A stretch of DNA of 64,000 bases from an uncultured Prevotella sp. (GTDB lineage Bacteria > Bacteroidota > Bacteroidia > Bacteroidales > Bacteroidaceae): assembly GCA_934202525.1 (NCBI GenBank), contig CAKPYB010000015.1, positions 1-64,000 on the forward strand, given 5' to 3'. The notes under the pieces are model-generated. The model saw nothing but the letters and a program-made list of their open reading frames with translations, did not search any database and was not told where the DNA came from. Position numbers and translations under genes: made by a program. Below, in pieces: positions 37,277 to 44,629 of this stretch (position 1 is its first letter; every line of letters starts with the position of its first letter).

Positions 37277-38440
37277 ATGAAGAAATATGATTATCTTATA
37301 GTTGGCTCCGGCCTCTTCGGAGCCACATTCGCCCATCTGGCTCATAAGCAGGGCAAAACTTGTCTGGTGATAGATAAGCGACCACATCTCGGTGGCAATA
37401 TCTATTGCGAGAACATTGAGGGCATCAACGTACATAAGTATGGGGCACACATCTTCCATACATCCAACAAAGAGGTGTGGAACTTCGTCAACTCTATCGT
37501 TGAGTTCAACCGCTACACCAACTCGCCTGTAGCAAACTACAAGGGCAAGCTCTATAATCTGCCTTTCAATATGAATACCTTCTATCAGATGTGGGGCGTA
37601 ACCACTCCTGAAGAAGCACAGGCTAAAATTGATGAGCAGAAGGCAGAAGCCGTGGCTAAGATGAAGGCCGATGGTGTAAGCGAACCTCGCAATCTGGAGG
37701 AACAGGCTCAGGTGCTCATCGGTAAAGATATCTATGAGCGTCTCATCAAGGGATACACAGAGAAGCAATGGGGACGAAAGTGTACAGACTTGCCAGCCTT
37801 CATCATCAAGCGCCTGCCGGTACGCCTCATCTTCGACAACAATTACTTCAACGACAAGTATCAGGGAATCCCTATAGGTGGATACAACAAACTCATTGAT
37901 GGTTTACTTAATGGGGCAGATACAAAGGTATCAGTTGACTTCTTTAAAGACGAGATAGAACTTCCAAACGGCAACAAGGGATTACTGAAAGACAATTGGA
38001 AAGCGCTTGCCTCTAAGCTTGTTTTCACAGGCAAGATTGATGAGTTCTACAACTATCAGTTGGGTAAACTCAACTATCGCACCGTCCGCTTTGAGCAGGA
38101 AGCCATCGACTGCCCTAATTATCAGGGCAATGCCGTGGTAAACTATACAGAGCGCGAAGTGCCATATACCCGAGTGATAGAGCACAAGCATTTTGAAATG
38201 TTCGGAGCAGAAGTCTATGAAACCCCGAAAACGGTTATCTCTAAGGAATATTCCACCGAATGGAAGGATGGCATGGAGCCATACTATCCGGTAAACGACA
38301 AGGAGAATTCTGAACTGTATGCCCAGTATAAGAACCTGGCAGACCAGGAAGAAGATGTTATCTTTGGCGGCCGCCTTGCCGAATACAAATATTACGACAT
38401 GGCTCCTATCATAGAGAAAGCATTGGCTATGTTCAAATAA
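37277..38440 (+). CDS. glf: UDP-galactopyranose mutase
   Basis: A 387-residue flavoprotein converting UDP-galactopyranose to UDP-galactofuranose. The N-terminal FAD motif is VGSGLFGATFAHLAHKQG with VIDKRPHLGGNIY. The middle has YGAHIFHTSNKEVW, YTEKQWGRKCTDLP and RLPVRLIFDNNYFNDKYQGIPIGG split across the sequence, and the C-terminus GGRLAEYKYYDMAPIIEKAL is family-typical. Its placement says that the locus product contains galactofuranose. GC content is higher than in the preceding glycosyltransferases, similar to the core genome. Confidence 0.96.
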   Translation: MKKYDYLIVGSGLFGATFAHLAHKQGKTCLVIDKRPHLGGNIYCENIEGINVHKYGAHIFHTSNKEVWNFVNSIVEFNRYTNSPVANYKGKLYNLPFNMNTFYQMWGVTTPEEAQAKIDEQKAEAVAKMKADGVSEPRNLEEQAQVLIGKDIYERLIKGYTEKQWGRKCTDLPAFIIKRLPVRLIFDNNYFNDKYQGIPIGGYNKLIDGLLNGADTKVSVDFFKDEIELPNGNKGLLKDNWKALASKLVFTGKIDEFYNYQLGKLNYRTVRFEQEAIDCPNYQGNAVVNYTEREVPYTRVIEHKHFEMFGAEVYETPKTVISKEYSTEWKDGMEPYYPVNDKENSELYAQYKNLADQEEDVIFGGRLAEYKYYDMAPIIEKALAMFK

Positions 38441-38478
38441 CATAGTTTAGTATATAAAGGCAAAACGATACTCATACA

Positions 38479-40368
38479 ATGAAATATCAGATATTTAAGC
38501 AAAAGTCCTCAGAAATGAAGGGACTGAATTTGCGCATTCGAGAAGTAAAACAGGGATTCTTGTTTTTTGCCTTCTCTACATTACTGATTGCCCTGCAGTT
38601 TGGGCTCTACATCACAGATTCATCAATACTCGAGTTGATGGATTTAGAGGGATGGTTATTCTTCATAACCTCCTGCATCAGCCATGCAGCCATGTTTGCG
38701 CTGATACCATATCTTCTTAGTCTCATCTTTACGTTTTGCAGATGTACTAAGACAGCTAGAATCGTACAGATTGTCGGCGTGGTGCTGCTCTGCATCATCA
38801 ACTATCTCAACTCGCAGGTGTATGCCATCTATCATTTCCATATCAACGGCTTTGTGTTGAGTATGGTATTCGGCGAGGGAGCCGGAGAGATTTTTAATTT
38901 TGATATAATGCTGTATCTGAAGGAGATAGCACTCTTCCTGGTTGTTGCAGCCATCGTTGTAGGTGTATGGTATGCCTCTTATCTTCTATGGAAGAAACGC
39001 CAGAAGGCATACGCCTGGCTCATCGCAGGAAGCATCATCGGCTGCACCCTCTTTGCCCATCTTTGCCATATCTATGGAGCCTTCTATCAGCAGCCTTCCG
39101 TGATGAAGAGCAGCGCATTGTTGCCTTATTACTTCCCAACTACTTCGAATGGTCTGTTGCTGAAATTAGGATGTACGCCTCCTAGAGAAAGCATGATACA
39201 GATGAATGGCAAGCAGAGTGCGGATATCCAATATCCTATCCAACCGTTACAGAAAGAGAAGATGAACCCAGATTCACTGCCGAATATCATCTTCATTCTG
39301 ATAGACTCCTGGAACTCCCGTTCCTTAACAGCCGAATGCATGCCGAATGCCTATCAGTTTGCCCAGCAAAACCAATGGTTCAGCAATCACGTAAGCGGCA
39401 GTAATGGAACCCGAAGCGGCGTGTTCAGCCTCTTCTTCGGACTATCCTGCTATTACTGGGAGAGTTTCGACCCTGCCCATATCCAGCCAGTCTTCATCAA
39501 GCGCCTGCAGGAACTGGGCTACGAGATACAGACCTATCCGAGTGCCACCTTTGCCGACCCACCATTCGGCAGAGTTATCTTTGGCGGAGTGCCAGGCATC
39601 CATACCGAGACGAAAGGCAATACTCCGCTGGAGCGAGATACAAGGATAGCAGAGGAATTCATCAGCGATTCTCAGCAGCATAAGAAGAGCGAGAAGCCTT
39701 TCTTCTCATTCCTGTTCTTCGACCTGCCTCATAGCTTTGGACTTCCTGCCGACAAGAACAAGCGTTTCCAGCCTGCTTGGGCGTATGCCGACTATACCAA
39801 ACTCAGCAACGATATGGATCCTACTCCTTTCTGGAATATGTATCGCAACTGTTGCTATCAGGACGACCTGCTGCTGGGCCGCATCTTCGAGACCCTGAAG
39901 AAAGAGGGACTGATGGATAACACCATCATCGTTCTTTCGGGCGATCACAGTCAGGAGTTTAATGAGAACCATCATAATTACTGGGGACATAACGGCAACT
40001 TCTCTAAAGCCCAGATTGGCGTGCCTATGATCTGGCATGTTCCTGGCGCAAAGCCTCAGAAGTTTACGCATCGCACCACTCATTATGATGTAGTTCCTAC
40101 ATTGATGAAGAATCATCTGGGCATAAAGAACAATCCTGCCGATTATTCGATGGGCAGAATGATGACGGATAAGACGCCTAGACTGTGGCATGTAGTAGGC
40201 AGTAATCTGAACTATGCCTTCATCATCAACAACGACACCATTCTGGAGAAGACAGCCGACGGTGCCCTGGATATTTATGATGCCCATATGAATCCGGTAA
40301 AGAACTACCGCCTGCCAGCAAAGCAGTTTGATAAAGCCATCAAGCAGCTCAACAGGTTCTTTAAATAA
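38479..40368 (+). CDS. YejM/PbgA-like inner-membrane sulfatase-fold protein (DUF3413 type)
   Basis: A 629-residue protein with about five N-terminal TM helices (residues about 25-200) and a periplasmic alkaline-phosphatase-fold domain starting at NIIFILIDSWNSRSL. The segment GSNGTRSGVFSLFFGLSCYYW matches the YejM/PbgA/LapC family rather than LtaS. Later VLSGDHSQEFNENHHNYWGHN contains the family's metal-site region. In enterobacteria PbgA controls LPS levels through LapB/FtsH; here the role may be regulatory or a phospho-group transferase. It is the last gene of the run and is followed by a strong terminator. Confidence 0.83.
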   Translation: MKYQIFKQKSSEMKGLNLRIREVKQGFLFFAFSTLLIALQFGLYITDSSILELMDLEGWLFFITSCISHAAMFALIPYLLSLIFTFCRCTKTARIVQIVGVVLLCIINYLNSQVYAIYHFHINGFVLSMVFGEGAGEIFNFDIMLYLKEIALFLVVAAIVVGVWYASYLLWKKRQKAYAWLIAGSIIGCTLFAHLCHIYGAFYQQPSVMKSSALLPYYFPTTSNGLLLKLGCTPPRESMIQMNGKQSADIQYPIQPLQKEKMNPDSLPNIIFILIDSWNSRSLTAECMPNAYQFAQQNQWFSNHVSGSNGTRSGVFSLFFGLSCYYWESFDPAHIQPVFIKRLQELGYEIQTYPSATFADPPFGRVIFGGVPGIHTETKGNTPLERDTRIAEEFISDSQQHKKSEKPFFSFLFFDLPHSFGLPADKNKRFQPAWAYADYTKLSNDMDPTPFWNMYRNCCYQDDLLLGRIFETLKKEGLMDNTIIVLSGDHSQEFNENHHNYWGHNGNFSKAQIGVPMIWHVPGAKPQKFTHRTTHYDVVPTLMKNHLGIKNNPADYSMGRMMTDKTPRLWHVVGSNLNYAFIINNDTILEKTADGALDIYDAHMNPVKNYRLPAKQFDKAIKQLNRFFK

Positions 40369-40385
40369 GAAAAGGTAAAATCAGA

Positions 40386-40439
40386 AAAGCCCCTTCAGCA
40401 ACCCAGGGTTTCATATTCCTGGAATACTGAAGGGGCTTT
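40386..40439 (+). terminator. Terminator of the surface-glycan gene run
   Basis: AAAGCCCCTTCAG (40386-40398) pairs perfectly with CTGAAGGGGCTTT (40427-40439) around a 28-nt loop that itself contains CCAGGG/CCTGG. It starts 18 bp after the PbgA-like stop. Confidence 0.75.
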
Positions 40440-40446
40440 ATACATT

Positions 40447-41000
40447 TATGATTCCTTCCACACTCTTCTCATAAGCAGAAAAACATTGACAGCAATACAA
40501 AGCGACATTTTTTAGATGAGACTACTATTTTTCGGCCGATTATTGATTTTTGAGAGCTTGCAATATTAAGAGCCGAGCTTGCAATATTAAGCAATGAACT
40601 TGCAATATTAAGCCACGAGCTTGCAATATTAAGAGCCGAGCTTGCAATATTACTTGGTATATTTGAGCCAGAGCATGGTATTAGAGCCAGAACTTGCAAC
40701 CTTACGGAACAGAAGTACACAATATCCTTCTGTTTTTTCGTCAATAGCACTCTTTTAGTGTCATGGTCGGTGTCAGAGTGTCTAAGTCTAGTGTCATGGT
40801 CTTCGACTTAGTTACTTTTTCCTCTCCAAACCATGATGACAAATTCCAGTGTTAACACACGGCATAATACACAGTTTTTCGACACATCTGCTCTTTCTAC
40901 TGCAAAAACAGTCGCAATTGCGACAATTTTTGCAGTACAAATGATAAAAGGCTAAGAAATTTACGTTAACTTCCACACTCTTCTCTTGAGCCACAAGGAA
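40447..41000 (-). pseudogene. Decayed fragments of the neighbouring AAA-ATPase/AlbA gene pair
   Basis: ATTCCTTCCACACTCTTCTC near 40450 and CTTCCACACTCTTCTCTTGAG near 40971 both copy the 3' end of the intact ATPase at 42720 (minus-strand peptide LWLKRRVWKEL at the latter). Between them, the minus-strand peptide LLTKKQKDIVYFCSV (40706-40750 region) copies LTNKQKDIINFCSV of the intact AlbA gene, and the stretch at about 40790-40850 copies its SNQV-repeat and VWRGE region. No reading frame covers the set, so I read it as remnants of earlier copies of the same two-gene unit, interrupted by a tandem repeat array. Confidence 0.72.
40554..40658. repeat. Five tandem 21-bp repeats (GAGCTTGCAATATTAAGnnn)
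   Basis: Units start at 40554, 40575, 40596, 40617 and 40638. The core G-A-(G/A)-CTTGCAATATTA is nearly invariant and the last few bases vary (AGCC, CAAT, CCAC). Degenerate units follow to about 40700. The 21-bp period keeps a frame open and gives a seven-residue repeat (SxLNIAS) on the minus strand. Confidence 0.93.
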
Positions 41001-41012
41001 TCCATATACTTC

Positions 41013-42590
41013 TTATCTTATATTTACTTTCTTGTATTTCTGATTACTTGCTGTAGGATTATCAGGATTAGTCATCTGCAGATATCCTGCTGCAACAAGA
41101 GACGTGATGTAACGTTCACGATTCTTTGTCTGATTCGAAACACCTAATCGTTCCATAATTTCTAGTGATGTACGTGGTACAGAACAGAAATTGATGATAT
41201 CCTTCTGCTTGTTTGTCAAAGTCACTTTTTTAGTATTATAGTCTTCGACTTGGTTACTTTTTCCACAGACTTCGTTACCAACTTGGTTACTTTCAGCTTC
41301 GACTTGGTTACTTTTTCCATGGACTTCGTTACCGACTTGGTTACTTTCAACTTCAACTTGGTTACTTTCTCCTCTCCAAACCGTGATGACGAATTCCTGT
41401 GCCTTATCATTATTCGTAAATGTGACATTGACATCTTCGTCAAGTGCACGGGTGATACCGCTGCCCACACCAGTGTATGGCAGCAAATATATGGCATTAT
41501 TGAAAAGGAACATATTGCGAGGCATAGAAGTTCCTGCCTTGATATCTTCAATAGTGAGTCCATTAGGCAATGCACCCGGACTATGAATCTCCACACGATT
41601 GTCGAAGATGAATATTCTGACAGGAGCTTTCAGATTCAGCGAGCGGTGTACAAGGCTATTAACCGTAAACTCAACCAAACTGCTGTAAGGAATCTCCAAC
41701 TTACCCATACTGTTGAATTCATCTCCCACCTGCACGTTATGCAAATTGCGAGTGAAGAAATCCATAATGGTGTCATATTGGTGAAGTAAGTTTCCCTCCA
41801 TCTCTGAATCATTCACTTTGTCACGGAAAACCTTACCGCCTATGCTATTGCCAGCAAAACAGATACACTTGGCTGTCATCATCGGCATCCAGCGCTGGGT
41901 GTATCTGCCAAACAGAAGCATCGCAGCAACGGTCAATGTACCATCGGGACGAATAAATCGCAAGTTGCGAAGTATCTTCTCACAATCATGTCCCTTAGCT
42001 ATGGCAGAGCATATCGCATCAAGTGATGCCTCATTAAAGGTGTCACCTATCAGACCTTTCTTCTCCAATACTCTCTCAAAACGATTGCCCAAAAACAGCT
42101 TGATGGTCGTTTCATCAAGGTCGTTGATGGTTGCATCCCTCACACCAGCCTCATCAGGAGCAAAACTTCCGCAGTCGGTCATCATTTCTGCAAGTTCGGC
42201 ATTATCGAACACCTTACGCTTGTCGGCACCATTCTTCACCCATACAATTCCTTTGTTGTCGTGATAAGGCTTGTTGAGTCCTTCCTTTACTGTTGCAATA
42301 ACCAAGTAGCCATCTTCCACTTCAACAGTATCTATCTTGATCAGTATAGAGGGTACTACATTTTCAGATGCCATATCGCTCAACAGGTTAGTAGTTTCCT
42401 GTACCTCTGAATACGACAAGGCATTGGTTCCTCCTGTCTTATCCTTTATACCAACTACCAACTTGCCTCCATGTGAATTACTGAAAGCCACCAACTCACA
42501 GGCAATATCATATTTGTCGAGAATGCGTTCCTTGAACTGCATCCCCGACACCTCGCCAGCCTTTATCTGTTTCAGTATATTATCCATCAT
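41013..42590 (-). CDS. AlbA-2/Schlafen-type ATP-binding transcriptional-regulator-like protein
   Basis: A 525-residue protein. The N-terminal AlbA_2 domain (about residues 10-130) has LVAFSNSHGGKLVVGIKD and a PYHDNKGIVWVKNGADKRK segment. A central region ends in a HATPase_c_4-like part (VEIHSPGALPNGLTIEDI, GVGSGITRALDE), and a C-terminal winged-helix (about 455-525) contains TNKQKDIINFCSVPRTSLEIMERLG. Between the latter two lie 18-residue tandem repeats (409-449). Such proteins are common in Bacteroidota accessory regions and are annotated as putative DNA-binding/ATP-binding; no substrate is known. It has its own -7 box at 42646-42653. Confidence 0.85.
   Translation of the reverse strand: MMDNILKQIKAGEVSGMQFKERILDKYDIACELVAFSNSHGGKLVVGIKDKTGGTNALSYSEVQETTNLLSDMASENVVPSILIKIDTVEVEDGYLVIATVKEGLNKPYHDNKGIVWVKNGADKRKVFDNAELAEMMTDCGSFAPDEAGVRDATINDLDETTIKLFLGNRFERVLEKKGLIGDTFNEASLDAICSAIAKGHDCEKILRNLRFIRPDGTLTVAAMLLFGRYTQRWMPMMTAKCICFAGNSIGGKVFRDKVNDSEMEGNLLHQYDTIMDFFTRNLHNVQVGDEFNSMGKLEIPYSSLVEFTVNSLVHRSLNLKAPVRIFIFDNRVEIHSPGALPNGLTIEDIKAGTSMPRNMFLFNNAIYLLPYTGVGSGITRALDEDVNVTFTNNDKAQEFVITVWRGESNQVEVESNQVGNEVHGKSNQVEAESNQVGNEVCGKSNQVEDYNTKKVTLTNKQKDIINFCSVPRTSLEIMERLGVSNQTKNRERYITSLVAAGYLQMTNPDNPTASNQKYKKVNIR
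41244..41366 (-). repeat. 54-bp in-frame repeats inside the AlbA gene (SNQV-rich linker)
   Basis: Residues 409-426 and 427-444 are two 18-residue units of the type SNQVExESNQVGNEVxGK, followed by a partial unit SNQVEDYN. At DNA level CTTGGTTAC occurs five times in this stretch on the plus strand. The linker separates the HATPase-like region from the winged helix and is probably flexible and variable in length. Confidence 0.88.
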
Positions 42591-42645
42591 TCTTTGATAA
42601 ATTCTTTGTTCAACAACTCGTTATTAAATTAGGTGAATACCCTTG

Positions 42646-42653
42646 CAAAGTTA
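42646..42653 (-). promoter_or_regulatory. -7 element for the AlbA gene
   Basis: Reads TAACTTTG on the minus strand, 56 bp upstream of the AlbA gene start, in the gap after the ATPase. No TTG lies at the -33 distance. It suggests that the AlbA gene can be expressed apart from the ATPase. Confidence 0.45.
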
Positions 42654-42719
42654 CAACAATATTTTTAAATAAAGGTGAAATGCTCTCAAAAAAGTTACGG
42701 AGACACCTTTAAAATCCTT

Positions 42720-43874
42720 TTATAATTCCTTCCACACTCTTCTCTTGAGCCACAACGCCAAGATGGGGTCACTCATTTCCAGATGTTTAGGGGCTGGTAT
42801 CGTAACCAGATCTTTCACCATCAAGGATTTCTTAAGGCGGGTCACATTGGCAGCAGTACCTAGGCGATAGGTTTCCAATATTGCAGTCTGGGTGAAACCT
42901 GTATGTACTCCATTGATAATAGCATGCAGGAAATTCATCTGATAGGCAGAAAGGTCTTCGGTTTGCTGGATAAACAAGGGCTCGCAGGCATCCAACAACC
43001 GGTCTATTCCATATTTCAAGTCCTCTTCTGTAGCTGCTGATTCATCTTGCACGCGCAACCATACAAACCATGCCAACTGCTGTACATAAGAAGAATATCG
43101 GTCTGTTACCTGACAGATTTCACGAGCCAACTCTTCTGAGATATGCTTGCCAGTAGATTCGAAACGCTGACAGATATACTCCACCCAGTCTTTCTCGCTA
43201 ATCTTGTTCAGATAGAAGAAATCACCAAAGCGATAGAATGGGTAACTGGCATTCTGGAACATCTGTTCCATCATGTGTTTCTTGCTTCCATAAAGGCAGT
43301 AAGAAACATGGCTCTGTAATTGCCATACGCTACGGAGTTTCTTCTGGAAGGTCAAGGAATCAGGAAAATCACCTATCTGCTGAAATTCATCGATGCAGAC
43401 TACGATATGACAACCCTTTGACCGAGCTATCATTTCCGGAAGTCTCAAAACCTCTTCGGTGGTATTGTTACCAGCATTATACTCCAACGCCAAAGAGAAA
43501 TCTGTCAAAGGATCTTGTCCGATACTGATTTTCGGAACGAAACGGCTTAAGAATACCTTGGCATTCTCCATCCATTCTTCCCATTTTGAAGAAGTAGCCC
43601 GAACCACAGCCGTGGCAAAAGCATTGATAAAATCATTCTCAGAACGACAGCCAAAGGCATCTATACGAGCTATCCTGATGTCTTCGCTCTCTACAAGCGA
43701 ACACACCTTATCCACCAATGAAGTCTTACCCATACGACGAGGTGAAATCAATATCGTATTCACTCCATACGTAAAGTTCGCCTTCAGGCGTTCTGTTTCC
43801 TCTCTACGGTCGGTGAAGGAATCTCCCTCCACCCGAACACCGAATACAAACGGAGCTTCTTTACTTTTTCTCAT
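42720..43874 (-). CDS. AAA-ATPase (archaeal ATPase/MoxR-like NTPase type), paralogue A
   Basis: A 384-residue protein from the Met giving MRKSKEAPFVFGV; a Met 12 codons earlier (43910) is less likely. An N-terminal FTDRREETERLKANF is followed by the P-loop LISPRRMGKTSLVDKV (about residue 50), the Walker B HIVVCIDEFQQIGDFP, a sensor-like YCLYGSKKHMMEQMF and a C-terminal winged-helix ending ALWLKRRVWKEL. It shares this whole layout with the 46146 gene. The family occurs in many copies in Bacteroidota, with suggested but unproven roles in defence or mobile-element biology. Its promoter carries overlapping palindromes. Confidence 0.85.
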   Translation of the reverse strand: MRKSKEAPFVFGVRVEGDSFTDRREETERLKANFTYGVNTILISPRRMGKTSLVDKVCSLVESEDIRIARIDAFGCRSENDFINAFATAVVRATSSKWEEWMENAKVFLSRFVPKISIGQDPLTDFSLALEYNAGNNTTEEVLRLPEMIARSKGCHIVVCIDEFQQIGDFPDSLTFQKKLRSVWQLQSHVSYCLYGSKKHMMEQMFQNASYPFYRFGDFFYLNKISEKDWVEYICQRFESTGKHISEELAREICQVTDRYSSYVQQLAWFVWLRVQDESAATEEDLKYGIDRLLDACEPLFIQQTEDLSAYQMNFLHAIINGVHTGFTQTAILETYRLGTAANVTRLKKSLMVKDLVTIPAPKHLEMSDPILALWLKRRVWKEL

Positions 43875-43923
43875 AATCACTACCTTATTATATAATACTG
43901 AATTTCGCAAGCAAGCTCCACAC

Positions 43924-43992
43924 GCCCTGAAGGGGCAGAAGCTCTTAACCCAGGGCGCTGCCCTGGGCTAGGAGCTTTTGGGCCTTCAGCCC
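43924..43992. repeat. REP-like GC-rich nested palindrome
   Basis: The core CCCAGGGC (43949-43956) pairs with GCCCTGGG (43960-43967) around GCT. An outer AGCTC/GAGCT pair (43940-43944, 43972-43976) and an outermost CTGAAGG/CCTTCAG pair (43927-43933, 43983-43989) complete a nested structure. It is far richer in GC than its surroundings and of the type dispersed in many bacterial genomes. It lies in the predicted leader of ATPase A. Confidence 0.8.
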
Positions 43993-44100
43993 GTACTTAA
44001 ACCACATGCGAAAGTTCTGTTATCAAATCTTCTGCAAAGAAAATGCAAACGAGCGCAATGAAAGCTTGCTTTCAAATTGCCGAGTGCAGCTTTTCTTCTG

Positions 44101-44158
44101 CAAAGATAGCAAAAAAAAACAAATTAAACAAGGTTGTTTTAAACAAAGTTGTTTAAAA
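44101..44158 (-). promoter_or_regulatory. Promoter of ATPase A with two overlapping operators
   Basis: On the minus strand, TTG (44131-44129) and TATCTTTG (44108-44101) are separated by 20 nt. Over and upstream of the -33 box lie two 22-bp palindromes: an imperfect one at 44122-44143 (AATTAAACAA-GG-TTGTTTTAAA) and a perfect one at 44137-44158 (TTTTAAACAA-AG-TTGTTTAAAA). Their centres are 15 bp apart. A repressor binding there would block the promoter. The transcript would have a leader of about 220 nt containing the REP-like hairpin. Confidence 0.68.
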
Positions 44159-44238
44159 TCATCATTTTTATTACGAATTAACTAATAATCAATGGATTAC
44201 GAGCACTACGCCAAAGAACTAAACGGGATAATTTTTAA

Positions 44239-44345
44239 AACACGGACAAATTGAATTTGTCCGGATGGTTGTCCGGCAGCTTTGTAATCAAAAGAAAATC
44301 AGTAAGTTATGAGCAGCCGGACAATTTGTCCGTGTTATTTTTTTA
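44239..44345 (+). terminator. Orphan GGACAA stem-loop with T-run
   Basis: AACACGGACAAATTG (about 44239-44253) is complementary to CAATTTGTCCGTGTT (about 44322-44336), followed by ATTTTTTTTATG. Inside, TTGTCCGGC (about 44269-44277) can instead pair with GCCGGACAA (about 44316-44324), and GGACAAAT can pair with ATTTGTCC locally, so alternative folds compete. No gene ends just upstream on this strand. It could end a small RNA or act as an attenuator. The 61-codon reading frame at 44251-44436 crossing it has no recognisable features. Confidence 0.5.
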
Positions 44346-44381
44346 TGAAAAAGGAAGAAGAAGAAAAAGGGGGTTACGGAT

Positions 44382-44491
44382 TGAGACGAAAACCTGTTAT
44401 CCGAGAAGCTATAACCTGGCACCCGAGAAACTATGATTTAGCACATAAGAACCTATGTTTTCCGCCCCACAAAACTATGACTTAGATTTTT
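44382..44491. repeat. Five iteron-like 22-bp direct repeats
   Basis: Units at 44382, 44404, 44426, 44448 and 44470. Units 2-5 share (A/C)(G/A)AA(G/A/C)CTAT at the same phase (for example AGAAACTATGATTTAGCACATA, AGAACCTATG and CAAAACTATGACTTAG), and units 1 and 2 share AACCTG at positions 10-15. The 22-bp spacing equals two helical turns. The array lies about 60 bp upstream of the promoter of the DUF3987 gene. Confidence 0.75.
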
Positions 44492-44547
44492 TAACACAAT
44501 TTGCTCCAAATGGCTGCTGAATTTCGGACCTTATCACACGCTCAAAT

Positions 44548-44578
44548 TTGGCGGTTACAGAAGATAGTCGTATTTTTG
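44548..44578 (+). promoter_or_regulatory. Promoter of the DUF3987 gene
   Basis: TTG at 44548-44550 and TATTTTTG at 44571-44578 with a 20-nt spacer; the leader to the ATG at 44630 is about 47 nt. It lies just downstream of the 22-bp repeat array. Together with the REP-like element, the operators, the stem-loop and the repeats, this accounts for most of the 720-bp gene-free stretch. Confidence 0.68.
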
Positions 44579-44629
44579 CCCCCGTTTACCGGATATTCCG
44601 ACAAGCTAACTTTTAAACATTAAATAATT

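Noticed and set aside
40554..40658. CRISPR array
   Set aside because: The repeats are directly tandem without spacers of constant length, and no cas gene is in the window. The same applies to the arrays at 44382 and 57387.
40469..40750. A 93-codon minus-strand frame with SxLNIAS repeats
   Set aside because: The repeat is explained by the 21-bp period of the DNA, and the first residues are a remnant of the AlbA gene; no start context or conserved neighbour supports translation.
44251..44436. A 61-codon open frame in the 44-kb gap
   Set aside because: It runs through the stem-loop and the start of the 22-bp repeats, lacks a ribosome-binding site and resembles no known family.
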